DNA of 64,000 bases from Corynebacterium glyciniphilum AJ 3170 (lineage in GTDB: Bacteria; Actinomycetota; Actinomycetes; Mycobacteriales; Mycobacteriaceae). The translations under genes were made by a program, and so were the position numbers. Shown here piece by piece: positions 1 through 8,944 of this stretch. Position 1 is the first letter of the stretch, and each line of letters opens with the position of its first letter. The stretch spans positions 124,001-188,000 of the forward strand of contig NZ_VDYZ01000005.1 in NCBI RefSeq assembly GCF_007673095.1, given 5' to 3'. Under the pieces are notes generated by a model. That model ran no database searches. It saw only the letters and a program-made list of their open reading frames with translations, and was not told where the DNA came from.

Positions 1-754
1 GACCGGTCAGGTAGCCCAAGGTGTAGCCGCAGAGGTTGTGCAGCAGGACGGCAGCGAAGACGATCAGGCCGATCTGGGCCAGACGGTCGGCGTTGGTGGC
101 CACGGCGGGGAAGACCACGCCACCGATGCCGACGATCGACAGCCACGGCAGGACGGGGGAGATCTTGTCGACCCACCGGTTGAGGAAGGTGCGGATCAAC
201 AAGCCGCCGATGACCGGTAGGAGCACGGTCTGCACGAGAGTCAGCGCCATGCCGGCACCGTCGACCTCTGTGCGTGTGTCGGCGAGCAGGAGCATCAACG
301 CCGGCGTCATCACGGGGGAGACGATCGTGGAGATACTGGTCATGGCGACTGAGACAGCCACATCCCCCTTGGCGAGGTAGGCGATCACGTTGGAGGCGGT
401 CCCGCCTGGAACGGACCCCAGCATCAACAGCCCGACGGCGAGGGCGGGGTTGAGCCCCAGGATTTTGGCGACGGCGATCGCCAGAAGCGGCATGATGACG
501 AACTGGGCGACCACGCCGATGATCACCGGGGTGGGGCGTTTGGCGATGATCTTGAAGTCCGGCACCGTCAACGTCAGTCCCATGGCGAACATGATCACCA
601 TGAGGAAGAGGTTGATGTAGTCCGTCAGCGGGATGAAGGGATCCGGCGCGAAAAACGCGACGACGGTGCCGGCGAGGATGAACAGGGGGAAGGCCGTGAC
701 TGCGACGGCAGCCGAGCGGTCCTCCGGGGCGGGGCGGGAGTCGTGATTCGTCAT
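1..754 (-). CDS. Bile acid:sodium symporter (BASS) family transporter, C-terminus cut by window edge
   Basis: The minus strand reads open from an ATG at 754 to the window edge (251 codons). It encodes a very hydrophobic protein with about eight visible membrane segments. The order of Gly/Pro-rich segments, including VGLLMLGSVPGGTASNV near residue 110 and the following GDVAVSVAMTSISTIVSPV, is typical of sodium:bile acid symporter / YocS-like carriers, which import organic anions with sodium across the plasma membrane. The substrate cannot be told from sequence. It is divergent from phoD across a 233-nt AT-richer spacer. The last part of the gene lies outside the window. Confidence 0.85.
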   Translation of the reverse strand, partial: MTNHDSRPAPEDRSAAVAVTAFPLFILAGTVVAFFAPDPFIPLTDYINLFLMVIMFAMGLTLTVPDFKIIAKRPTPVIIGVVAQFVIMPLLAIAVAKILGLNPALAVGLLMLGSVPGGTASNVIAYLAKGDVAVSVAMTSISTIVSPVMTPALMLLLADTRTEVDGAGMALTLVQTVLLPVIGGLLIRTFLNRWVDKISPVLPWLSIVGIGGVVFPAVATNADRLAQIGLIVFAAVLLHNLCGYTLGYLTG

Positions 755-886
755 GGTGTCCGAATCTAACGGTAGATCATGCAGTTTCCCAAAATATGAA
801 CGAAAGAATCTCATATAGCGAGAAGTGTGTCTGGCGGCATAACTGAATCACGGATGAACATCTGGGCAACAGTCGGCAAAAGAATA

Positions 887-899
887 CTGTTCTGAACAG
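887..899. promoter_or_regulatory. 13-bp palindrome upstream of phoD
   Basis: CTGTTC-T-GAACAG is a perfect inverted repeat in the divergent symporter/phoD spacer, 88 nt before the phoD start. It has the half-site order opposite to a LexA box. It could be a repressor or response-regulator site, but no regulator can be assigned. Confidence 0.25.
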
Positions 900-987
900 C
901 GAAAAAGTCGACAGGGCATTACTGTGAGCCTCCGTCAAGGTGGCCGGAACCCGTCCGGCGACCCGATAAGAGACGGAGAACCACGCT

Positions 988-2781
988 GTGCCGATGAGGC
1001 CGATGACAACGAGACCACCTGCACCTGCCGGGACGGGGGTGACGAGGCGACGGTTCCTCGCTGGTGCCGTCGCCGCCGGGGTCGCTGTCGGTGGTATGAC
1101 GCCCCGGTGGTCCGGGGCTACCGCCACCGCCGGCAGTGGGGCGCCCGGTCACGGAGCTTTCCTGCATTCCGTCGCTTCCGGGGATCCGTGGCCCGACAGC
1201 GTCGTCATCTGGACCCGGGTCACGCCCGTTTCCCAGGCAACGCCGGGCTCCGGTGCGGGAGACCCGACCCGTGTGCACTGGGAGGTGTCCACGGACTCCC
1301 GTTTCGACGTCGTCGCGGCAGCCGGGGAGACGACCACCGGACCGGACCGCGACCACACCGTGAAGGTCAATGTCACAGGCCTTGCCCCGGCCACCACCTA
1401 CTACTACCGGTTCACGGTGCTGGACGGCCCGTCGGCGGGGGACGTCTCCCGTACCGGGCGAACCCGCACCACGCCCGCGGACGACGTCGCACCGGACCAC
1501 CTGCGCTTCGGGGTGTGTTCGTGTTCGAACTACGAGGCAGGGTACTTCCGTGCCTACCGGGAACTCGCTGACCGTGACGACGTCGAGTTCGTCCTGCATC
1601 TCGGTGACTACACCTACGAATACGACTCCGGTGAGTACGGCGCAGCCTACGGCACGATCGTGCGGACCGTGGAACCACGCGAACGTACCCGCACCCTTGA
1701 CGGCTACCGGGTCCGTCAGGGGCACTACCACCGGGACCCGGACCTTGCCGACCTGCATGCCGCTAAGCCCATGGTCTGCATCTGGGACGATCACGAGTTC
1801 TTCGACAACGCGTGGCGCGACGGCGCCACCGGCGATTCCGACTACGGCGGGCCACAGGAGTATGCGGCGGTGAGGCAGGCGGCGACCCAGGCCTACTACG
1901 AATGGATGCCTGTACGCGCGGGACAGGGATTCGGCACGGACGGTAACCGCCACCTCTACCGGCACCTTCGCTACGGCACGCTCGCCGAACTGATCCTTCC
2001 CGATCTCCGAACGTACCGTGACCTGCAGGGTTCCCCGATCACCGCAGCTGCGGACGGTCGCACGATGATGGGACAGAATCAGTTCGACTGGTTCGCGGGC
2101 GTCCTGGCGACATCGACGACCACGTGGCAACTGGTCGGGAACTCCGTGATGTTCGCTCCGATGACCCTGCCGCACTCACTGGATCCGCGGTTGCACGACT
2201 GGCTGGTCGACAAGATCGGCCTGCCACCGGAGGGCGTCGCGCTGAACACGGACCAGTGGGACGGGTACATGGCGGAACGTCGGCGCATCATCGACCTCAT
2301 CATGACCGGGGAATCCGGGCCGGACGGTCCAGGAATGAACGTCGTCTTCCTCACCGGTGACATCCACTCCTCGTGGGCCGCAGATATCCCGGCCAGGGCG
2401 GGGGAGTACCGGCTGGGCAGGGACACGACCGTCGCGGCGGCCGAGTTCATCGTGCCGTCGGTGACCGCTGCGAGCGCCTTCGATTCGATTGTGCCGACCA
2501 GTGCCGCCGCACCCGCTGTCCGCGAGGCCCTGCGGCTGGGTGAAGGGCTGCTCACGGATGTGGACCACTGGTACAAGTACGTGGACCTGAGCCGACACGG
2601 GATGATGGTGGTCGACGTGGACCCGTCACGGACCCAGGTGGACTGGTATCACGGGGATGTCCTGGGCCCGTCTGACCCCGTCACCTACACGACGGGCCTG
2701 CAGACGTTCGCCGGGGACCCCGGTGTCCGTCCTGCCGGAGGAGAGCTCGACCGGTCCCGGACCGTCTACGCCCCAGCGTGA
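988..2781 (+). CDS. phoD: PhoD-family alkaline phosphatase/phosphodiesterase, Tat-exported
   Basis: This 597-residue metallophosphoesterase releases phosphate from phosphomono- or diesters outside the membrane. A twin-arginine signal (TRRRFLAGA, about residues 19-27) is followed by a hydrophobic stretch. Next comes the PhoD N-terminal Fn3-like domain and then the catalytic domain, with HLGDYTYEY near residue 206, WDDHEFFDN near 268 and GDIHSSW near 458, the usual Fe/Ca ligand motifs. The GTG at 988 is chosen because GGAG at 974-977 is well placed for it; an ATG six bases later is possible. Expression under phosphate limitation is expected for the family but no PHO box was identified. The gene stands alone. 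Confidence 0.93.
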   Translation: MPMRPMTTRPPAPAGTGVTRRRFLAGAVAAGVAVGGMTPRWSGATATAGSGAPGHGAFLHSVASGDPWPDSVVIWTRVTPVSQATPGSGAGDPTRVHWEVSTDSRFDVVAAAGETTTGPDRDHTVKVNVTGLAPATTYYYRFTVLDGPSAGDVSRTGRTRTTPADDVAPDHLRFGVCSCSNYEAGYFRAYRELADRDDVEFVLHLGDYTYEYDSGEYGAAYGTIVRTVEPRERTRTLDGYRVRQGHYHRDPDLADLHAAKPMVCIWDDHEFFDNAWRDGATGDSDYGGPQEYAAVRQAATQAYYEWMPVRAGQGFGTDGNRHLYRHLRYGTLAELILPDLRTYRDLQGSPITAAADGRTMMGQNQFDWFAGVLATSTTTWQLVGNSVMFAPMTLPHSLDPRLHDWLVDKIGLPPEGVALNTDQWDGYMAERRRIIDLIMTGESGPDGPGMNVVFLTGDIHSSWAADIPARAGEYRLGRDTTVAAAEFIVPSVTAASAFDSIVPTSAAAPAVREALRLGEGLLTDVDHWYKYVDLSRHGMMVVDVDPSRTQVDWYHGDVLGPSDPVTYTTGLQTFAGDPGVRPAGGELDRSRTVYAPA

Positions 2782-2782
2782 T

Positions 2783-2788
2783 TAGGAT
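2783..2788 (+). promoter_or_regulatory. -10 hexamer TAGGAT, leaderless start
   Basis: TAGGAT ends 6 nt before the ATG at 2795, two bases after the phoD stop. No ribosome binding site intervenes, so transcription should begin at or next to the start codon. Confidence 0.55.
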
Positions 2789-2794
2789 GGCGGC

Positions 2795-3523
2795 ATGACT
2801 GAGACCCGCCCCGCCTCCCCCACAGTGGTAGACGCCGCTGTCGCCGACGTCCGGGACGCCCTGTCCCGGCTGGCTGACCCGGACATCCTGCACGTCAACC
2901 ACCGTCACGGCGACGACCACGCAGTCAACCTGACGAAGCTCCGCGCGGTGGCGAAAGAGACGGGCACCGGCCGCACGGCCGCGGTGAAACACGAGATCGG
3001 CACGGCGTTGTGGCAGACCGGAGATTCCGCCTGCCGACTTGCCGCGACCCTTCTGCTACGTCCGAAAGCGATGGACACCGACGAACTGGACGAGATGCTG
3101 CGCGACGCCCGGACCCCGAAGGTCCACAACTGGCTGTTGAACTACGTGGTGATGAAGAGCGGACGTGCCGATGAACTTCGGCCACGGTGGTTCGACGACC
3201 CGGATCCGACCGTTGCCTCCGCCGGATGGGCATTGACGACGCAGAGGCTGGTCAAGCGCGGGGACGAGGTGTCCTCAACCGAGATCTGTGGTCTGCTCGA
3301 CACCATTGAGAGCACCATGGCTGGCAGTGGGGAACGACTGCAGTGGGCCCAGAACGAGTGTCTCGCCCAGATCGGCATCCACTACCCGGGGTTCCGGGAC
3401 CGAGCCGTGTCGGTCGGCGAGCGGCTCGGCGTGCTCAAGGACTATCCGACGCCGAAGAACTGCACGTCCCCGTACGCTCCGGTGTGGATCGCCGAGATGG
3501 TGTCACGGCAGTCGGGTCAGTAG
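2795..3523 (+). CDS. DNA alkylation repair (AlkD-like, HEAT-repeat) protein
   Basis: This 242-residue all-helical protein resembles the DNA_alkylation family (AlkD/AlkC type), HEAT-repeat enzymes that excise bulky or cationic N-alkylated bases without base flipping. Visible features are a helical repeat region and the ending in which WAQNECLAQIG and a Tyr-Pro-Thr-Pro-Lys-Asn-Cys segment precede the C-terminus, as in actinobacterial members. The start follows a -10 hexamer with no leader. Its last 7 nt overlap the end of the convergent 3-hydroxyacyl-CoA dehydrogenase gene. The assignment rests on overall similarity; substrate specificity is unknown. Confidence 0.75.
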   Translation: MTETRPASPTVVDAAVADVRDALSRLADPDILHVNHRHGDDHAVNLTKLRAVAKETGTGRTAAVKHEIGTALWQTGDSACRLAATLLLRPKAMDTDELDEMLRDARTPKVHNWLLNYVVMKSGRADELRPRWFDDPDPTVASAGWALTTQRLVKRGDEVSSTEICGLLDTIESTMAGSGERLQWAQNECLAQIGIHYPGFRDRAVSVGERLGVLKDYPTPKNCTSPYAPVWIAEMVSRQSGQ

Positions 3524-4449
3524 ATCTCCCAGTCGGGGTTCGGGCGGACGATCTCTCCGTAGGCGTCGTACTCGTAGAATCCGACACCGTCCCCGAGACC
3601 CGCCCGGCCCTTGTCGATCCCGCGTTCCTGGAGGAGGTCGGCGAACTTCTTCTGGTTCTCTGTGGCGTCCGCATTCCCGCGGGTGATGTTCACCGAGACG
3701 TTGAAGCCGACGGTGTCGAAGACCTCGAAGGGGCCGGACGGCGCTCCGGTGGCGATCTTCCAGTCACGGTCGATGTCCACGGGGTTCGCGGCGTCAGCGA
3801 CATAGAGCCCCGCTGCGGCGTCCAGCCACGGGATCAACAGACTGTTGAGCAGGTAGCCGGGGATCTCCTTGCGTATCGGAATGGCCTCGAGGTTGATCTC
3901 CTCGGCGAATGCCACGGTGCGGTCGAACACGGTCCGGTCGGTCTTCGGGGTCGCCATCACCTCGCCGGTGTTGAACTTCCAGACGAGGTTGGCGAAGTGC
4001 AGCGCCAGGAAACGGTCCGGATGCCCGGTGGCGTCGGCGAAGTCGGAGGGACGCAGTGACGAGGAGTTGGTCAGCAGGATGGTGTGGCCGGGAACGGCTT
4101 CCCCGACCTGGGACCAGACCTGCTTCTTCAGCTCGAGGTTCTCGGGGATCGCCTCAATGACGACGTCGGCACCGCTGACAGCGTCGGCGAGGTCCGTGGA
4201 CGGACGGATCCGGGCGATCGCTTCGTCGAAGAGTTCGGGCGTGTAGCCGGTGACGTCGGTCGAGTAGTACCCGCGCATCCACTCCCAGCGGTCCGGGAGC
4301 TTGTCGAGGAGCTCCTGGCTGATGTCGTAGGCGACCACGTTCTTTCCCGCGTAAGCGGCCTGCATCACGATCTGGGAGCCGAGGACGCCGGTTCCCAGGA
4401 CGGTGACTTCGGTGAGGTGACTGTTCCCGTTAGTGTTATTTTCACTCAT
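3517..4449 (-). CDS. 3-hydroxyacyl-CoA dehydrogenase family protein
   Basis: The 310-residue protein oxidises a (S)-3-hydroxyacyl-CoA (or a related hydroxy acid) with NAD in the cytoplasm. It has an N-terminal Rossmann fold with the dinucleotide motif VLGTGVLGSQIV near residue 16. The NSSSLRPSDFA segment matches the family N-S-S-S/T catalytic region, and the C-terminal helical domain contains IPGYLLNSLLIPWLDAA. The start is ATG 4449; reading further upstream adds an unrelated arginine/serine-rich tail that is a shadow of the neighbouring gene. A paralogue lies at 15884-16738. It follows the PTS genes on the same strand (19-nt gap to the IIC stop), so it may be cotranscribed with them. Confidence 0.85.
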   Translation of the reverse strand: MSENNTNGNSHLTEVTVLGTGVLGSQIVMQAAYAGKNVVAYDISQELLDKLPDRWEWMRGYYSTDVTGYTPELFDEAIARIRPSTDLADAVSGADVVIEAIPENLELKKQVWSQVGEAVPGHTILLTNSSSLRPSDFADATGHPDRFLALHFANLVWKFNTGEVMATPKTDRTVFDRTVAFAEEINLEAIPIRKEIPGYLLNSLLIPWLDAAAGLYVADAANPVDIDRDWKIATGAPSGPFEVFDTVGFNVSVNITRGNADATENQKKFADLLQERGIDKGRAGLGDGVGFYEYDAYGEIVRPNPDWEIY

Positions 4450-4468
4450 GTCCGCCAAGGTACGCCCG

Positions 4469-6052
4469 TCATGACTCTGGCGGTGGCGGGGGAACCGGGG
4501 CACCCTTGGGAGGCGCGATCTTCGGGTACGAGGTTCCGTCAGCAGGTCCGGCCGGCGTGGTCTCGACGGCGGATTCTGAGAATTCTGCGTCCTCACCGAC
4601 CCAGCTCCCGCCGTCCCGTCCGGGCGCGGCGTCCCAGTGACCGTCCACGAGCTTCCTCTGGACGAGTAGTGCGGCGGCAAAGACCGCGGCAGCCACGATG
4701 ACGATGACGACGAGACCCCACACACCTGCGGGGGCATTGCCGATGAGCAGACCGAACCATCCGAAGTCGGCGTCGCCGAACGTGGTGTTCTCGCCCGAGA
4801 GGTCGCCGAGTACGTTGATCAGGAACGCTGGTAGGATCGTGATGACCACGCCGTTGACGAAGGCGCCGGCGACCGCTCCCCGGCGGCCACCCGTCGCATT
4901 GCCGTAGACACCCGCAGCGCCGCCGGTGAAGAAGTGAGGCACCAGGCCGGGGAGGATCAGAGCCGCGCCGAACGCCGGGTTCAGCCACGTCGACAGGATG
5001 ACGAGTGCCACCAGGCCACCGGAGAAGCTGGAGATGAAACCGATCAGCACGGCGTTCTGGGCGTAGGGGAACACGATCGGGGCGTCCAGGGCAGGGATGG
5101 CGCCGGGGACGACCTTGGCGGCGATGCCCTGAAACGCAGGGACCAGCTCGCCGAGGATCGTGCGGACACCGAAGAGGATGACGGCCACAGCCACGCCGAA
5201 CTGCAGGCCCTGGGTGACGGCCTGCATCAGGTAGTTCCCCATGTCGGTGGCGACAGAGTCGTCACCGAAGGCAGTGAACGCCTCGTCCTGACCGGCGCGG
5301 AGCACATACAGGACTGCAAGGACGAGGTACATCAGCACCATGGACAGGGCGGTGGCGACCATGGAGTCCCGCAGGAACCGGAGCCCCTCCGGGACCTTGA
5401 GGTCCTCGGCGGACGGGGACGCTTTGGTTCCCTTTCCGCTGACGGCCTTGCCGACCGCGCCGGCGGCGATGTAACCGGCGGTGCCGAAGTGCCCGATCGC
5501 GACCGAGTCGTCTCCGGTGACTTTCCGGGTCCAGGGGTGGGCCAGGGCGGGGAGAGAGACCATGAGGACACCCAGCAGGACCGCGCCCAGACCGACCACG
5601 ATCCAGTCCGCGTAGTCTGCGGTGACCAGGATGATGGTGATCATCGTCGCCATGAACAGCACATGATGACCGGTGAGGAAGACGTACCGCAACGGGGTGA
5701 ACCGCGCGAACAGCAGACTGACCACGTAGCCGAGGATCATCAGCCAGGCGACCTGGGAACCGAACTCCTCCTGTGCGATACCGGCGATGGCTTCGTTGGT
5801 GGGGACCACACCGTGCATGCCGGTGGCCCCCTCGATCATCACGCCGAGCGGGTCGAGTGAGGCGGTGACCAGGGTGGCCCCGGCACCGATGAGCAGGAAT
5901 CCCAGCACCGCCTTGATGGCGCCGCCGGCGACCTGTCCGGCACTGCGCCGCATGGCGATCAGTCCGATGGCGGTGAAGATACCGATGAGGAATGCGGGGA
6001 CAGCGAGGATCTCGTTGACGAGGAACTGTGGGACGGCGAGCAACCAGTCCAT
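4469..6052 (-). CDS. ulaA: PTS ascorbate-type transporter subunit IIC (UlaA/SgaT family)
   Basis: The 527-residue membrane permease has about ten to twelve hydrophobic segments and the UlaA-type stretches FARFTPLRYVFLTGHH, IVFPYAQNAVLIGF and FFTGGAAGVYGNATGGRRGA. It carries the sugar across the membrane while the IIB domain phosphorylates it. L-ascorbate is the known substrate of this family, including in corynebacteria, but related pentitols or unknown carbohydrates are possible. A good ribosome site (AAGGAG) precedes the ATG at 6052, 12 nt after the IIA-IIB stop, so the two are one operon. The last 60 residues are a polar, proline-rich tail not needed for the fold. Confidence 0.88.
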   Translation of the reverse strand: MDWLLAVPQFLVNEILAVPAFLIGIFTAIGLIAMRRSAGQVAGGAIKAVLGFLLIGAGATLVTASLDPLGVMIEGATGMHGVVPTNEAIAGIAQEEFGSQVAWLMILGYVVSLLFARFTPLRYVFLTGHHVLFMATMITIILVTADYADWIVVGLGAVLLGVLMVSLPALAHPWTRKVTGDDSVAIGHFGTAGYIAAGAVGKAVSGKGTKASPSAEDLKVPEGLRFLRDSMVATALSMVLMYLVLAVLYVLRAGQDEAFTAFGDDSVATDMGNYLMQAVTQGLQFGVAVAVILFGVRTILGELVPAFQGIAAKVVPGAIPALDAPIVFPYAQNAVLIGFISSFSGGLVALVILSTWLNPAFGAALILPGLVPHFFTGGAAGVYGNATGGRRGAVAGAFVNGVVITILPAFLINVLGDLSGENTTFGDADFGWFGLLIGNAPAGVWGLVVIVIVAAAVFAAALLVQRKLVDGHWDAAPGRDGGSWVGEDAEFSESAVETTPAGPADGTSYPKIAPPKGAPVPPPPPES

Positions 6053-6064
6053 GGTGGTTCTCCT

Positions 6065-6868
6065 TTACAGGGCGTAGAGCGCACGCAGCGCTGCATCGAC
6101 GTCGCGGGCGCTGGTGAAGTTCTCCACGACCCGGACCGGTATGCCGGGGTCACCCAGCGTCTTGGCGATTTCACCGGAGGTGAGGATCAGGTCGGCATCC
6201 TTGGCCTTACCTTTCGCGGAAATGGTGTCGGTGGCTTCCACGGAAACCAGCGCATCCCATCCCCACCGCTTGAGGACGTCCTCGGTGGTGTTCTTCAGGA
6301 ACAGGCTGGTGCCCAGCCCGTTCCCGCAGACGGTGAGGATGTGGTTGCGTGAGTCGCCTCCGGGATAACGTCCCCCCTCTGCGACGGAGGAGGACGTCGC
6401 GGGTTTCTCGTCCTGCCCGTCCCGTCCGTCGAGGACGGCGATGATCTCTGCCGGGCTCTGCGCCGCATCCAGCTTCGTGCGGGTCGCGGTCCGTCCGACG
6501 ACCCGGGCCAGTTGCGCCATGGCGCTGGTGTGCGTGGACGCGTCGGTCGCCGCCAGTGCGACGACCAGATTGACCGGGTCGTTCTTCTCGTGCCCGAAAG
6601 CGACGGGTTCGGCCAGACGTACCCAGCTCAGGGCGGTCTGGTGGACGGCGTCGCTGGGACGGGCGTGTGCGAACGCGAAGCCGGGGGCCACGACGATGTA
6701 CGGGCCGTTGTCCACCACGGAATCGATCATTGCCCGGGTGTAGGCGTGGTCGATGGCCCCGGTGTCCTCCAGGAGTTTCCCGGAGCAGCTGACGGCGGCT
6801 CTCCAGTCGGCGGCATCGACATCCAGGGCGATCCGGTTCTCGGACAGGAGTGATGTGAGGGTGCTCAT
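6065..6868 (-). CDS. PTS ascorbate-type fused IIA-IIB component
   Basis: This 267-residue cytoplasmic phosphotransfer protein fuses two domains. The N-terminal IIA domain (about 1-150) has the active histidine in GFAFAHARP (His68), and the C-terminal IIB domain (about 175-267) has the phosphocysteine in LTVCGNGLGTS. A low-complexity Ser/Gly linker joins them. It passes phosphate from HPr to the sugar carried by the adjacent IIC. The ATG at 6868 is preferred because a TAGTAT hexamer ends 7 nt before it (leaderless). An in-frame ATG at 6877 has a GAGG upstream and is the alternative. No regulator or catabolic enzyme of the ula type is adjacent. Confidence 0.87.
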   Translation of the reverse strand: MSTLTSLLSENRIALDVDAADWRAAVSCSGKLLEDTGAIDHAYTRAMIDSVVDNGPYIVVAPGFAFAHARPSDAVHQTALSWVRLAEPVAFGHEKNDPVNLVVALAATDASTHTSAMAQLARVVGRTATRTKLDAAQSPAEIIAVLDGRDGQDEKPATSSSVAEGGRYPGGDSRNHILTVCGNGLGTSLFLKNTTEDVLKRWGWDALVSVEATDTISAKGKAKDADLILTSGEIAKTLGDPGIPVRVVENFTSARDVDAALRALYAL

Positions 6869-6875
6869 GAGGCAC

Positions 6876-6881
6876 ATACTA
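6876..6881 (-). promoter_or_regulatory. -10 hexamer TAGTAT for the PTS operon
   Basis: On the minus strand TAGTAT is followed by 7 nt and then the ATG at 6868, giving a leaderless arrangement. Confidence 0.5.
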
Positions 6882-6973
6882 TCGGCCTCGAACAGGAGCA
6901 GGGGAGAGCCTCGGGCCATGTCCGTGGTGTGTCGTAGTCTCGGAGGGACAGCACCGTTCGAGGAGGAAAACCA

Positions 6974-7492
6974 GTGGATCAAGAGCATCGCTATTCAGCG
7001 CAGAACCCCTATGGCCAACCGGGGCAGGGCATCCCGGAGGACGTGGCCTCCTACGTGAGCGCCACTGCCTTGGATCCGCGGGAACGGTTGCGGAAGTACC
7101 GGCCGACCATGGTCAAGAAATGTTTCGCCTGGGCCGGTGCGGTCCTGGGCGTGCTCATGGTCCTGACGTTGTTGTCGTCGGACGCGGAGAATCTGGTGGC
7201 GGACGCACTGCTGAGCATCGGGTTCGGCGCGATGATGTTCGTCCCCGGCGCCTACTGGCTGGTGTGCAACCGGAGGGACTCGAAGACACTGTCTGAATGG
7301 ATGGTGTCCCACCAGGCGTACCAGGCGAACTGGGACCTACTCGCCCGCGACGAGCAGGCGATGTTCGCCCCACCCGAGGCGCTCCCCGTCCTGCCCCTGC
7401 GGCGCTGGAAGACGGTTGCGGTGGTCATCATCGCCGCCTTCTTCGTGGCGATGGCCGGGTCCATGCTTCTTCCGGAAACCACGGTGGCGTGA
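6974..7492 (+). CDS. Small membrane protein of unknown function
   Basis: The 172-residue protein has a polar Gln/Pro/Tyr-rich N-terminus, two adjacent hydrophobic segments at about 48-90, a soluble region containing SEWMVSHQAYQANWD, and a third hydrophobic segment near the C-terminus. I do not recognise the family; it looks like a corynebacterial-type envelope protein. The start is GTG 6974, fixed by a perfect AGGAGG at 6961-6966 with a 7-nt gap. It is divergent from the PTS operon and 25 nt upstream of the CoA-transferase gene. Confidence 0.7.
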   Translation: MDQEHRYSAQNPYGQPGQGIPEDVASYVSATALDPRERLRKYRPTMVKKCFAWAGAVLGVLMVLTLLSSDAENLVADALLSIGFGAMMFVPGAYWLVCNRRDSKTLSEWMVSHQAYQANWDLLARDEQAMFAPPEALPVLPLRRWKTVAVVIIAAFFVAMAGSMLLPETTVA

Positions 7493-7504
7493 GCCCGACC
7501 CGCG

Positions 7505-7510
7505 TAGCAT
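7505..7510 (+). promoter_or_regulatory. -10 hexamer TAGCAT, leaderless start
   Basis: TAGCAT lies exactly 7 nt before the ATG at 7518 and no ribosome site is present, so this decides the start over the ATG at 7512. Confidence 0.5.
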
Positions 7511-7517
7511 CATGACC

Positions 7518-8396
7518 ATGGATCGACCTCTGACTGGTGTGAATGTCGTCTCGCTGGCGGTGAACCTGCCGGGACCGGCTGCGGCCCACCGGTTTCACCG
7601 CTTGGGGGCTTCGGTGACGAAAGTGGAGCCACCGACCGGCGACCCGTTGGCACTCGCGGCACCCGGATACTACGCCCACTTCACCGAGGGCCAACAGACC
7701 GTGACGCTGGACCTCAAGGACGAGGCAGGGCAGGGGGAACTCCACGGGTACCTCGGAGCGGCCGACCTGTTGATCACCTCGCACCGTCCGCGCGCCTTGG
7801 TCAGGCTCGGCCTCGGCTGGGAAACCCTGCACGGTCGGTACCCGCAGCTGTCACAGGTGGCGATCGTCGGCAGTGAGGGCGACGACGCTGACACCCCGGG
7901 CCACGATCTGACCTATCAGGCGCAGGCGGGGACGATCGCGATGTCCGGGGACGGGCCGGTGATGCCGTCCCTGCCGGTGGCCGACCTGGGAGGTGCCGAG
8001 CGCGCCGTCGCTGACGGTCTCGCGGCCGTGTTCCGCGCGAGGATGTCGGGGGAGGGGCAGTTCCGCGAGGTCGGCCTGGCGCAGGTGGTGGATGACTTCG
8101 CTGCATCGACGCGGTTCGGGCTCGCAGGCCCCGGCGCAGTTCTCGGAGGAGGATTCCCCCTCTACGGCATGTACCCGGCGCAGGACGGGTTCGTCGCGGT
8201 CGCCGCCATCGAACCGCACTTCGCCGTGGCACTCGCCGAAGCGATGGGGCTGGGTTCTCCGCTGGAGGTGACTGCCGACCAGTTGAGGGACTTCTTCGGC
8301 GAACACTCCGTGGGCTACTGGTCCAGGTGGGCGCTCGACCACGAGCTGCCCGTCGTCGGCGTCCGGGACGGGCAGACCGATGCTCAGTCAGACTGA
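7518..8396 (+). CDS. Short family III (CaiB/BaiF-type) CoA-transferase-like protein
   Basis: The 292-residue protein shows the start of the CaiB/BaiF fold (SLAVNLPGPAAAHRFHRLGA, then VTKVEPPTGDP and a DLKDE strand) and a later LGGGFPLYGMYPAQDGFVAVAAIEPHF-like core, seen here in part. Family members move CoA between carboxylic acids. Normal length is 350-400 residues, so this one is clearly short in the middle and C-terminal regions, and the aspartate nucleophile region is hard to place (DLGGAERAVADGLAA is the likely site). It may act on a racemase-type or CoA-transfer substrate that cannot be named. Its end overlaps the convergent GNAT gene by 9 nt. Confidence 0.72.
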   Translation: MDRPLTGVNVVSLAVNLPGPAAAHRFHRLGASVTKVEPPTGDPLALAAPGYYAHFTEGQQTVTLDLKDEAGQGELHGYLGAADLLITSHRPRALVRLGLGWETLHGRYPQLSQVAIVGSEGDDADTPGHDLTYQAQAGTIAMSGDGPVMPSLPVADLGGAERAVADGLAAVFRARMSGEGQFREVGLAQVVDDFAASTRFGLAGPGAVLGGGFPLYGMYPAQDGFVAVAAIEPHFAVALAEAMGLGSPLEVTADQLRDFFGEHSVGYWSRWALDHELPVVGVRDGQTDAQSD

Positions 8397-8933
8397 CCGA
8401 CGGTAGGCCAGGCGCCGGGCGACGTCCAGTCCCGCCGCCTGTTCGGCCTCCCGGATCGCAGTGAGGTCCGGTCCCAGTTCGTCGTCGGCGAGTGGAAGGA
8501 AACCGAGCCGGCGATACAGGGGGCCGTTCCACGGAACGTCGACGAAGGTCGTCAGACATACCGCAGGAAAACCCCGGCGACGAGCGTATTCCAGTGTGAC
8601 GTTGATCAGCCGGGTCCCGAGCCTCTGTCCGCGGCATGCCGGGTCCACCGACACCTGTTCAATCAGACAGTCGCCGTCCGCAGTCCCCACCCACAGCCAC
8701 GCGGCGAGATGTCCGGAGGCGTATCTCCCGGCACCGTCGATGACCAGGACACACCCGTCGGCGACAGCAGCAGTGAGTTCGGCGGTACCCGGTGGTTCGT
8801 CATCTGCCACGGCATCGAGCCCGACCGACCGGAAAGGTTCGCCGGCGCGTCGTTCCAGCTCCTGGATCAGGGGGATGTCAGAAGCATCGGCGAGACGGGC
8901 GGGGCCGAGATCGTCCTCCGGGGAGAATGTCAC
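8388..8933 (-). CDS. GNAT family N-acetyltransferase
   Basis: The 181-residue protein has the GNAT acetyl-CoA fold. LIEQVSVDPACRGQRLGTRL (about residues 90-109) contains motif A with the pyrophosphate loop Q/R-G-Q-R-L-G. Motif B follows as PLYRRLGFLPL near 146-156. It transfers an acetyl group from acetyl-CoA to an amine; the substrate is unknown. The start is GTG 8933, 11 nt after the stop of the upstream lipoprotein gene, so the two are probably cotranscribed. It converges on the CoA-transferase gene without a visible terminator. Confidence 0.82.
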   Translation of the reverse strand: MTFSPEDDLGPARLADASDIPLIQELERRAGEPFRSVGLDAVADDEPPGTAELTAAVADGCVLVIDGAGRYASGHLAAWLWVGTADGDCLIEQVSVDPACRGQRLGTRLINVTLEYARRRGFPAVCLTTFVDVPWNGPLYRRLGFLPLADDELGPDLTAIREAEQAAGLDVARRLAYRRSV

Positions 8934-8944
8934 GGCCTGTGCGC

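Noticed and set aside
919..2175. Long antisense frame of 418 codons opposite phoD
   Set aside because: It is Arg/Gly/Val-rich, has no domain, and shadows the well-supported phoD frame; high GC gives long false frames.
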